A stretch of 64,000 nt of DNA from an uncultured Pelagibacteraceae bacterium (GCA_902546145.1 CACCIT010000001.1:62001-126000), one strand, 5' to 3'. Shown: positions 43,071 to 50,466, counted from the stretch's first letter. The notes: generated from the sequence alone by a model not told the origin. Numbers and translations: made by a program.

Positions 43071-43132
43071 TATGAACAAAGAAAACGCAAGTAAACTCTG
43101 GAAAATTATTCAGGAAGCTGGCGATTATTTGG
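43071..43132 (+). repeat. Left copy of a 62-bp perfect direct repeat flanking the accessory island
   Basis: Identical base for base to 46849-46910; contains the 5' end of the 46850-47077 gene. Confidence 0.97.
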
Positions 43133-43140
43133 GGGAATAG
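43072..43140 (+). pseudogene. Truncated 5' copy of the ORF6C-like gene (MNKENASKLWKIIQEAGDYLGE*)
   Basis: First 20 codons identical to the gene at 46850, then an in-frame TAG at 43138-43140. Confidence 0.93.
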
Positions 43141-43156
43141 AGGGACACCCTACTAC

Positions 43157-43184
43157 ACACTACTTCACACTAGTAGACACTAGT
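43157..43184. repeat. Three ACACTA(C/G)T units at exact 10-bp spacing (possible recombinase/protein-binding iterons)
   Basis: ACACTACT 43157-43164, ACACTAGT 43167-43174, ACACTAGT 43177-43184; GACACCCTA also at 43144-43152 and 43308-43316. Confidence 0.75.
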
Positions 43185-43192
43185 TATGCGAA

Positions 43193-43288
43193 TAATTAAA
43201 ATTTGTATTAAAATAAATCGCATAAAGACTCATCGATTTAATCAAAAAACTTGAATACAGACTTGAAACAAATTAGATAAATCAAATA
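43193..43288 (+). repeat. Left copy of a ~96-bp imperfect direct repeat (R2) bounding the cargo
   Basis: Aligns without gaps to 46609-46704 with about 7 mismatches; includes acttgaaacaaattagataaatcaa. Confidence 0.9.
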
Positions 43289-43379
43289 CATGTTTTTCAA
43301 GCAATTAGACACCCTATTAAGGATTTGGTAATCTTGGTTATGAGTTTAAGTGCTGAACTTAAAAAAAAAATAATAAAAT

Positions 43380-43589
43380 CTAAATTTTATAATCTTTTCT
43401 CCATTTATTTGTAATCTTTGTTATGGCTCTATTTTGTGGATGATTATCACTAAAACCGTTTTCACCTGAAATACCAGCGTTGTGACAATTAGATGCTATA
43501 ACTTTTATTTCATCAGCTAATTTATCATCATTGTATTTTTTTTTTATGATTGTTGAAATTGAAAATACAGCATGTTCAATAGGTCCCAT
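43380..43589 (-). CDS. Small protein (69 aa) of unknown function, last gene of the island operon
   Basis: ORF preceded by AAAGGAGTAATAATG-type Shine-Dalgarno, 17 nt downstream of the GHKL ATPase gene on the same strand. Confidence 0.65.
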   Translation of the reverse strand: MGPIEHAVFSISTIIKKKYNDDKLADEIKVIASNCHNAGISGENGFSDNHPQNRAITKITNKWRKDYKI

Positions 43590-43606
43590 TATTACTCCTT
43601 TCTAAA

Positions 43607-45586
43607 TTAGATTTCCGAAACTCTAGATTTCTCTTTTTCAATTCTTGATTTTAGATCAATTACTTTTTTTGAACCAAAAGACATAAATTTATCCTCTACA
43701 TAAATTTTGTGAATTGCATCTGCATATTTATTTTGAAGTTCATTTGCATATTTATTAATAGCATCTGGTCCAGCTACTAATGGTGTATATTTTCCAGTTT
43801 CTATAGCCCTTTTTGCAACAGCTTTTGAGACAGCCTCTAAAACTAACTCTGCTTGCATCACTTGACCACCAGGAGTATCCAATCCTTTGCCACCTTCTCC
43901 GAGATATAAACTTACTGATGGAGATTTAATAAAAATTACTACATTGTTTTCTGAGTCAAACATAACTCTTTGCTTAACCCCTTCCCTTGGATCGTATTTA
44001 ATATCGTTTATGAAACCACCTCTTTTCTTTGGCTTAGGGTTTGGATTAGGATTTCTAACAGTTTTAGCTACAGAGTGTAAAAGAGTTTGTGCTTCATTAC
44101 TTTCGAAATTAGCAGTTAAAACATTATCGCTACCAACTTGTCCTCCTTCAACTCTAACAGTAGCTTTAACAAGATCTTCCCACTCTGTTTCTTGAAAAGC
44201 AACATCTTTAGTTACAACATTTAATTTCTGCTCTTCAGATGAAAAACTTACAACGTCACCTTCTTTAGCTATGCTAGTATTAGCATAAACTGAAATACTG
44301 TTTGTTTTATTTGAAATTATTGAAAAATATTCTGACAGGAAACCAAACCCATTATTAGGTCTAGGTTTATTTTTTCCCTGAGTTACAACTGGACCTAAAT
44401 CATTTTCACCTAAGAGTTCTTTAAATAATTCATTTATTTTATTTACTGACTCTTCTATTTTAACTTTATGTTTTTTGTCTAATTGACCTTTCCTACTATT
44501 TTGAATTTCTCTTCTTTTCGCATCTATAAAAGGTTTAATTTTTTCAATTACAGTTTCTTTTAAAGCTTTCATGAAGTCGTGATTCCAATTAGGACCAGTT
44601 CTATTAGTTGAAAATACAACTTCATCTCTTAATGCAAGTTCTCTTATATGTGGACAATCACACGTTCCATAAAAAAAAGAAAATGCTTCGTCAGCTGACC
44701 AATCAAATGCGGTATTATCTACTGCTAATCCTTGGGTATAAAAGACTATTCCAGATAAAGCAGACTCCTTTTCTTCGGAAACTGTAGTTAATTCTTCCTT
44801 ACATTCATTTAATTCTAAATTTATCTTTATATCAGGGAAATTTTTAACTGAAACTTCCTCATTTAGAATATTTTTTGATTTAGGATAATTAAATTCTAAA
44901 ACTCTTTCATGAAGAACTCTTTTTCCTCTAGTTGACTTAAAATTAATAGATCTATTTGGATCAGCTATTATATGTCTTATCTCAAAATGTGTCTGTAGTT
45001 GTTCCCTCAACTGTTCATACTGAGTTATTGTTCTTATTTTTGAACAATCTGCAACAACCAAAGTACCATTTTTTTTATGTATTCCTAATTCTGATCTTAT
45101 TTTTTTATTAGCTGATTTCTGTGGGTGTTTAAATAATTTTGGTTTTCTTTTTTTTGTATAGACATCAATTCTATTATATTTGCCATCTTTAATTGTATGT
45201 ACAGTTCCAGAACCAAGTCCCAATAAAGATTGAATCAATCCTCTTCCCCAAAGTCCTCTTACACTTCTTCCTTTTTGAGTATTATCAAATCCACTAGTTG
45301 AAGCTGCGTAAGTTCTTATTTTTTTCTCTAACTCATCCTCACCCATTCCTTCTGCAAAATCTCTAAATTTTAAAATTGCACTATCTAGTTTTCTTTCATA
45401 TTCAATTTCAATTTTTCCATTAATTTTTGCATTTTTATTTTCTAATCTTTTATAACTATCATCAGGATTTGTTGTTAATTCAATTGCTGCTCTTTTTAAA
45501 TCACCTCTTATTGTGTCATTCGCATCTGTAGTTAGCAACCTATCGTCTATCTTAAAATCTAATTCTTCACCTTTTTTTGCTACCAT
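43607..45586 (-). CDS. GHKL-type ATPase (MutL/Hsp90/MORC-like), putative conflict-system protein
   Basis: N-box-like KRAAIELTTNPDDSYKR, FRDFAEGMGEDEL (motif 1-like), GRSVRGLWGRGLIQSLLGLGSG (glycine lid-like); a later NRTGPNWNHDFMKAL segment resembles an S5-type transducer region. Confidence 0.78.
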   Translation of the reverse strand: MVAKKGEELDFKIDDRLLTTDANDTIRGDLKRAAIELTTNPDDSYKRLENKNAKINGKIEIEYERKLDSAILKFRDFAEGMGEDELEKKIRTYAASTSGFDNTQKGRSVRGLWGRGLIQSLLGLGSGTVHTIKDGKYNRIDVYTKKRKPKLFKHPQKSANKKIRSELGIHKKNGTLVVADCSKIRTITQYEQLREQLQTHFEIRHIIADPNRSINFKSTRGKRVLHERVLEFNYPKSKNILNEEVSVKNFPDIKINLELNECKEELTTVSEEKESALSGIVFYTQGLAVDNTAFDWSADEAFSFFYGTCDCPHIRELALRDEVVFSTNRTGPNWNHDFMKALKETVIEKIKPFIDAKRREIQNSRKGQLDKKHKVKIEESVNKINELFKELLGENDLGPVVTQGKNKPRPNNGFGFLSEYFSIISNKTNSISVYANTSIAKEGDVVSFSSEEQKLNVVTKDVAFQETEWEDLVKATVRVEGGQVGSDNVLTANFESNEAQTLLHSVAKTVRNPNPNPKPKKRGGFINDIKYDPREGVKQRVMFDSENNVVIFIKSPSVSLYLGEGGKGLDTPGGQVMQAELVLEAVSKAVAKRAIETGKYTPLVAGPDAINKYANELQNKYADAIHKIYVEDKFMSFGSKKVIDLKSRIEKEKSRVSEI

Positions 45587-45587
45587 A

Positions 45588-46247
45588 TTATTTATTTAGC
45601 TTTTTAAGCATACCTCCTGAATATTTGTCATCGTTGTTTGTGGAAAATAGAAACACATATTTTTCTTTTAAATCATCTAAGAAATTGATCATATCATCTC
45701 TGTTACAAGCTTTAAGATGTTGCGTTAATTCAATAAATGATCTGTTGAGCATTTCAGACGAGCTTTCCATTGTGCAATGTAATATTTCTCTCAAATCAAA
45801 TTCTGTAACATCTAAAATGCTTTTTGAATTTAAAAATTTTTTATAACCATCTGAATTTTCCATTATATTAACGATTTTACCAGATCTTGTCCTGTTATCT
45901 TTATTTGTTTTGATCGATGATTTAATTTTTAATTTCTGCTCAGTTATTTTTACTAAATCAACACCCTTTGGAAGGACTGTAAATCCACTTTTATTGTTTC
46001 CAGAAATATAATCTAAATGTCTACAATCAACCCATCTTTTATCTATAACAGCTGAGTCAGGCCAATCTTCATGTCCCCTTAATCCAAACTTTTTAGGAAA
46101 CATTTTAAAAGCTCCAAGAACTAGTTCTTCTCTTGTTATTGACCTATTTTGTTCACATAATTTATGTGCTGTATAAACGATCAGCTCATTCATACCTACA
46201 TCAATATATTTATTTTCTTCAAACATTTTTAAATCTTCTAATCTCAT
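45588..46247 (-). CDS. Winged-helix-like protein, partner of the GHKL ATPase
   Basis: ITREELVLGAFKMFPKKFGLRGHEDWPDSAVIDKRWVDCRHLDYISGNNKSGFTVLPKGVDLVK reads like a wHTH; 1-nt overlap (TAATG) with the upstream gene and 1-nt gap to the ATPase gene. Confidence 0.7.
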   Translation of the reverse strand: MRLEDLKMFEENKYIDVGMNELIVYTAHKLCEQNRSITREELVLGAFKMFPKKFGLRGHEDWPDSAVIDKRWVDCRHLDYISGNNKSGFTVLPKGVDLVKITEQKLKIKSSIKTNKDNRTRSGKIVNIMENSDGYKKFLNSKSILDVTEFDLREILHCTMESSSEMLNRSFIELTQHLKACNRDDMINFLDDLKEKYVFLFSTNNDDKYSGGMLKKLNK

Positions 46248-46468
46248 TATGTAAAATCAAACTCATCTCTTTCTCTTCCAGTTTTTGAGTTTCTAAACTT
46301 ATGTTTTATTACTCTTACTTCTTTTTCAAGCGCGCTAATAATTTGCTCAGCTTCATCTGTTGAGTAAGCGTAATGACTTTTATTAGCTAAATTACCAATG
46401 AGCTTAATAGTTTTAATTGCTTTGTTAGTTCTGCTTTTTGCAAGTTCTCTAAATTTTTTATCTTTCAT
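46247..46468 (-). CDS. Small helical protein (73 aa), first gene of the island operon
   Basis: Starts at MKDKKFRELAKSR... 7 nt after a -10 element; the track's longer start (46522) lies upstream of the promoter elements. Confidence 0.7.
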   Translation of the reverse strand: MKDKKFRELAKSRTNKAIKTIKLIGNLANKSHYAYSTDEAEQIISALEKEVRVIKHKFRNSKTGRERDEFDFT

Positions 46469-46475
46469 TGTATTT

Positions 46476-46504
46476 AATATATGTTGCCATATGGCATATG
46501 TCAA
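46476..46504 (-). promoter_or_regulatory. Near-consensus sigma-70 promoter TTGACA-N17-TATATT with 12-bp palindrome TGCCATATGGCA in the spacer
   Basis: Minus strand: TTGACAtatgccatatggcaacaTATATTaaatacaATG; -35 at 46499-46504, -10 at 46476-46481, palindrome at 46485-46496. Confidence 0.8.
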
Positions 46505-46608
46505 GTGTAAATAATTATACAACCTATAGACTAATCATTATTTAAACCTATATTTACAACAATATTTAGACGAGTATCTTTTTAATTAATTATAAATAAG
46601 AAAGCAGA

Positions 46609-46704
46609 TAATTAAAATTTTTATTAAAATAAATTGTATAAAGACTCATCTATTTAATTAAAAAACTTAAATACATACTTGAAACAAATTAGATAAATCA
46701 AATA
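46609..46704 (+). repeat. Right copy of the ~96-bp imperfect direct repeat (R2)
   Basis: See 43193-43288. Confidence 0.9.
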
Positions 46705-46781
46705 GCTATTGAGTGTGTGCAAAAAATCTATAGCTCTTAAATATCATTTATTTATTGAGTCGTTTTGACTCGTTAAATATA

Positions 46782-46837
46782 TTATAGGATTTTATAGGAT
46801 AACTTGAAACAAACTTGAAACAAACGAGATAAATCAA
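46782..46837. repeat. Right-end short repeats: TTATAGGAT x2 at 10-bp spacing, then ACTTGAAACAA x2 in tandem, the second within a third copy of the acttgaaacaaa..agataaatcaa motif
   Basis: 46782-46790 and 46792-46800; 46802-46812 and 46813-46823; full motif 46813-46837. Confidence 0.75.
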
Positions 46838-46848
46838 GGTATAAGTAG

Positions 46849-46910
46849 TATGAACAAAGAAAACGCAAGTAAACTCTGGAAAATTATTCAGGAAGCTGGC
46901 GATTATTTGG
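46849..46910 (+). repeat. Right copy of the 62-bp perfect direct repeat
   Basis: Identical to 43071-43132. Confidence 0.97.
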
Positions 46911-47077
46911 TGGGACAATTACCTGACCATCCAAATCACCCTAAAGGAAGAAACCCCTATGCTCATGTTGCTATCTGTGTGAAGAGTAAATTCAATGCAA
47001 GTTATAAGGATATTCCTGATGAAAAATTTGATGAAGTTATAAAGTATATTGAGTTTTTAAAAGAAAATCCTAGTTAG
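46850..47077 (+). CDS. Small protein with ORF6C-like C-terminal motif (SYKDIPDEKFDEVIKYIEFL)
   Basis: Complete 75-aa ORF; the C-terminal part resembles the ORF6C domain of phage-associated regulators. Confidence 0.7.
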   Translation: MNKENASKLWKIIQEAGDYLVGQLPDHPNHPKGRNPYAHVAICVKSKFNASYKDIPDEKFDEVIKYIEFLKENPS

Positions 47078-48119
47078 ATTTAATTGTATTTAACAATTCA
47101 TCAACATCACTAGCTTTAGTATTCCAAGCAGCAACTAATCTAACCGCTTTACCATCCAATTCTTCTTCATTCATTTTGTAACCTTGAGAATTTAGATGTT
47201 CTATTTTTTCTCTTGGAAATTTTGCAAAAACTTCATTTGCCTCTGTTGGATAAGCAATTTCAATATCATTATGTTTACTTAAACCATCACTTAATTTTTT
47301 ACCCATTGCATTAGCATGTTTTGCGTTTCTCAACCAAACATCATTTGAAATGTAGGCATCTAGTTGAGCAGACACAAAACGCATTTTAGATAATAAATGC
47401 CCTGCTCTTTTCATTAAAAAAGCAATGTCCCCTACTAATTCTTTCTTAAAAAATATAATTGCTTCAGCAGCTAAACATCCATTTTTAGTTGCTCCAAATG
47501 ACAATACATCAACCCCTGATTTCCAAGTCATTTCAGCAGGAGTTGCACCTAAAGATACCAATGCATTAGCAAATCTAGCACCATCCATATGTAAATTTAG
47601 ATTATGTTTGTGAGTTATCTCTGCAATTTTTTTGATTTCATCTAATTGATAAACTTCCCCTGTTTCACATACTTGAGTGATACTGACTGATGAAGGTTGG
47701 GTGTGATGCACAATTCCTTTTCCACCTATCGATTGGTGTAATTCTTCTGCAGTTATTTTTCCCATTATTCCAGTTAAAGGAATTAATTTTCCACCTCCTG
47801 TATAAAATTCAGGGGCACCACATTCATCCGTATTAATGTGAGACATCTTATGGCAATAAATATTTCCATATGATGGTGTCATTGTAGATAAAGCTAATGC
47901 ATTTGCAGCTGTCCCTGATGCAGTTGGAAAAACAATTACTTCTTTTTCAAATATTTCAGAAAACTTATCTTGTAACTCTGTTGATAAAGGATCATTTCCA
48001 TAAGGAGTACTATCTCCTTCATTTGCTTTTATGATTGCCTCTAATACTTCAGGACAAGCACCCGCAACATTATCGGAAGCGAATTTAACCCGCTCTCTTT
48101 TTGTTTTTATTTTTGCCAT
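47070..48119 (-). CDS. Low-specificity L-threonine aldolase-like PLP enzyme
   Basis: FASDNVAGACPEVLEAI, YGNDPLSTELQ, LHMDGARFANALVSLG, SFGATKNGCLAAEA motifs. Confidence 0.9.
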   Translation of the reverse strand: MAKIKTKRERVKFASDNVAGACPEVLEAIIKANEGDSTPYGNDPLSTELQDKFSEIFEKEVIVFPTASGTAANALALSTMTPSYGNIYCHKMSHINTDECGAPEFYTGGGKLIPLTGIMGKITAEELHQSIGGKGIVHHTQPSSVSITQVCETGEVYQLDEIKKIAEITHKHNLNLHMDGARFANALVSLGATPAEMTWKSGVDVLSFGATKNGCLAAEAIIFFKKELVGDIAFLMKRAGHLLSKMRFVSAQLDAYISNDVWLRNAKHANAMGKKLSDGLSKHNDIEIAYPTEANEVFAKFPREKIEHLNSQGYKMNEEELDGKAVRLVAAWNTKASDVDELLNTIKSN

Positions 48120-48121
48120 TG

Positions 48122-49237
48122 TTATTGTTTTGGAAAATAATCTTTTAAAGTGCCTTCTCTATATACATCTGCTGTACAACAATGAAGTCCTCCACCAAAT
48201 GCATAAGCATCTCTTAATTCTACAGGCACTACTTCCATTCCTAATTTATCTAATTGCTCAGCTTGATAAATTTCACTTTTCTCAACACAAACTGTTTTAG
48301 GATCTAAAACCAAAACATTCATTGATAACCATGTTGAAGAATAACAAAGTGGTGGCGGTTCGTTATGAGCTGGTTGAGCACTATCAACAATTTGCCATCC
48401 ATTATCTTCAAAAAGTTTTCTTTGTTCTTTTGGTAATCTTCTTTGAGGATTGTTGATTATTAAACCTTCTTTTATTGGGGTAAACGTTGCATCAATGTGA
48501 ATAGGATATGGATCTCCTGGGAAATTTACTGCGTGAACTCTGTGATCTTTATAATGTCTTTTTAGCCAATCAATTCCTTTTAAATTAGTTGTAAATCCAT
48601 GTTGCACAACCAAATCTTTTCCAAATCTCAATACATCTGCTGCATCAAACAATGGCTCTTCTTCAGTAGTTACAAAATATTTTTTCTCAGTCCACTCTAA
48701 TCTTTTTTGAACACCAATTTTATCTGATAAATAATCTTTTCTGTAATCTGCATCTGTTAATCTTGGTTTTGGAGCAGACTCGTGTCTCATGTTAGGATCT
48801 TGATTGTAATAATCTTTAAGTAATGGTCGGTAACATAAATATTCAAACCAACGACATCTGTAACTCATTGTTGCTTCTAAAATTTCATTACCCACAGTTA
48901 ACAAAACATCTCTTGGAGGCATACAACCAAACATAGTTTCTGCTTCCCAATCTGGTGTTGATGTTTTTTGATTAAAATCAATTGGTGTTGGTCGATCAAC
49001 TTTAATACCTCTTTTTTGAAGCATGTTAGAAAAGTTGTCTAACAATTCATTTGCTTTATCGACAGTGTCTTTGGTTCTTGGACCAAACTGTCCTCGCATA
49101 TCACTATCTTCAGGAACTTTTGCATCTAATGCTGGCTCTGGTGCTGGAATACAAGTACCATCCGCTCTTCCAACAATTACATGTTTTAACGGATCCCATT
49201 CATTCCAACTATTAACAATAGTTTTGTTCTCGCTCAT
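48122..49237 (-). CDS. Glycine amidinotransferase (AGAT-like)
   Basis: VNSWNEWDPLKHVIVGRADG, FGKDLVVQHGFTTNLKGIDWLKRHY, HIDATFTPIKEGL, AFGGGLHCCTADVYREG (catalytic Asp/His/Cys context). Confidence 0.88.
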   Translation of the reverse strand: MSENKTIVNSWNEWDPLKHVIVGRADGTCIPAPEPALDAKVPEDSDMRGQFGPRTKDTVDKANELLDNFSNMLQKRGIKVDRPTPIDFNQKTSTPDWEAETMFGCMPPRDVLLTVGNEILEATMSYRCRWFEYLCYRPLLKDYYNQDPNMRHESAPKPRLTDADYRKDYLSDKIGVQKRLEWTEKKYFVTTEEEPLFDAADVLRFGKDLVVQHGFTTNLKGIDWLKRHYKDHRVHAVNFPGDPYPIHIDATFTPIKEGLIINNPQRRLPKEQRKLFEDNGWQIVDSAQPAHNEPPPLCYSSTWLSMNVLVLDPKTVCVEKSEIYQAEQLDKLGMEVVPVELRDAYAFGGGLHCCTADVYREGTLKDYFPKQ

Positions 49238-49242
49238 AAAGA

Positions 49243-50460
49243 TTAGTTTTTTATAATATTATGCTCAGGCCCGAAAGGAAATTTTGTAATATTTTCTGCT
49301 CCATCTTTACCAATCACTAATATATCGTGTTCTCTATATCCACCAGCACCAGGATTACCTTCTGGGATCATTATCATTGGCTCCATAGAAACCACCATAT
49401 TTTCCTCAAGAACAGTATCAATATCTTCTCTTAATTCTAAACCAGCTTCTCTTCCATAAAAATGTGAAAGCATACCAAATGAATGGCCATAGCCAAATGT
49501 TCGGTACTGAAGGTAACCAAGTTCAGCAAATAATTCATTTAACTCATGACAAATATCAGAACATTTAACACCTGGTTTGATTAATTCTAATCCTCGCTTA
49601 TGAACTTTAACATTTGCTTCCCAAGCTTTAAGGGAGGCATCATCTGCATGGTCTAAAAACAAAGTTCTCTCCAATGCAGTGTAATATCCTGAGATCATTG
49701 GGAAAGTATTTAAAGATAAAATATCTCCTTTAACTAATTTTCTATTAGTCTTTGGATTGTGAGCTCCATCTGTATTGATACCAGATTGGAACCATACCCA
49801 AGTGTCCATGTATTCTGCACCTGGATAACTTTTAACAATCTCCCTTTCCATTCTATCCCTTGCTGCTATTGCTACTTCGATCTCCGTGTTATCTTCTCTA
49901 ATATTTTTAGCTATTTCTTCACCACCAATGTCTGCAATCCTTGCGCCATTTCGAATGATCTCAATTTCTTCATCAGATTTAATCATTCTAAGTTTCATTA
50001 GATCTTTTGAAACATCACTAAAAACAGAGAAAGTAAAAATAGATCCTATTTTTTCTCTCATATCTAAAGTGACATGATCATTTTCAATTCCTATGTTTTT
50101 TGGAGGCTCATCTCTTCCAATAATTGATACAATTGCTCTTAGAAAGTTATCTCTTTTCCAATCAGTATAAATAACATTATCACAATGTGATCTACGCCAT
50201 GGTTGGCTTGCATCAATATTAGCTGAAATTGTTGAAATTTTATCTTGAGTAATCACACATCCATATGGTCTTCCAAAAGAACAGTAAATAAAACCTGTGT
50301 AATACGCAACGTTATGCATGGATGTTAAAATAATCATATCAAGACCATTTTTTTCCATCACCGATCTAAGTTTACTTACTCGATCGTTATACTCTTTATC
50401 TGTAAATGGTAATTTTACTTTTTCACCATTTTTAAGTTCAAAAAAATCTGGTCGTTCCAT
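49243..50460 (-). CDS. Creatinase-like M24 family amidinohydrolase
   Basis: CSFGRPYGCVIT, SANIDASQPWRRSHCDNVIYTDWKRDN, WVWFQSGINTDGAHNPKTNR, GYGHSFGMLSHFYGREAGLELREDIDTVLE resemble bacterial creatinase. Confidence 0.85.
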   Translation of the reverse strand: MERPDFFELKNGEKVKLPFTDKEYNDRVSKLRSVMEKNGLDMIILTSMHNVAYYTGFIYCSFGRPYGCVITQDKISTISANIDASQPWRRSHCDNVIYTDWKRDNFLRAIVSIIGRDEPPKNIGIENDHVTLDMREKIGSIFTFSVFSDVSKDLMKLRMIKSDEEIEIIRNGARIADIGGEEIAKNIREDNTEIEVAIAARDRMEREIVKSYPGAEYMDTWVWFQSGINTDGAHNPKTNRKLVKGDILSLNTFPMISGYYTALERTLFLDHADDASLKAWEANVKVHKRGLELIKPGVKCSDICHELNELFAELGYLQYRTFGYGHSFGMLSHFYGREAGLELREDIDTVLEENMVVSMEPMIMIPEGNPGAGGYREHDILVIGKDGAENITKFPFGPEHNIIKN

Positions 50461-50466
50461 AATAAT

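Noticed and set aside
43141-43190. ACACTA repeats considered as a CRISPR remnant
   Set aside because: Units are only 8-10 bp with no spacer-length unique sequence and no cas genes nearby.
43345-43363. TTTAAGT-GCTGA-ACTTAAA hairpin as terminator of the island operon
   Set aside because: The A-run follows on the plus strand, so the transcript of the minus-strand operon has U's before rather than after the stem; only 7 AT-rich bp.
43887-44195. Plus-strand ORF of 102 aa inside the GHKL ATPase gene
   Set aside because: Antisense to a well-supported coding region, with low-complexity translated sequence; no independent evidence.
45577-45846. Plus-strand ORF of 89 aa opposite the wHTH gene
   Set aside because: Antisense to a supported gene; no recognisable domain.
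46469-46522. Upstream start (MYNYLHLTYAIWQHILNT...) for the first island gene
   Set aside because: These codons overlap the -35/-10 promoter elements and the palindrome; MKDKKF at 46468 is the better start.
49243-50460. M24 protein considered as ectoine hydrolase (DoeA/EutD) because of the nearby ectoine-type ABC transporter
   Set aside because: Motifs (CSFGRPYGCVIT, NIDASQPWRR, YTDWKRDN) fit creatinase better, and the gene is linked to an amidinotransferase instead.
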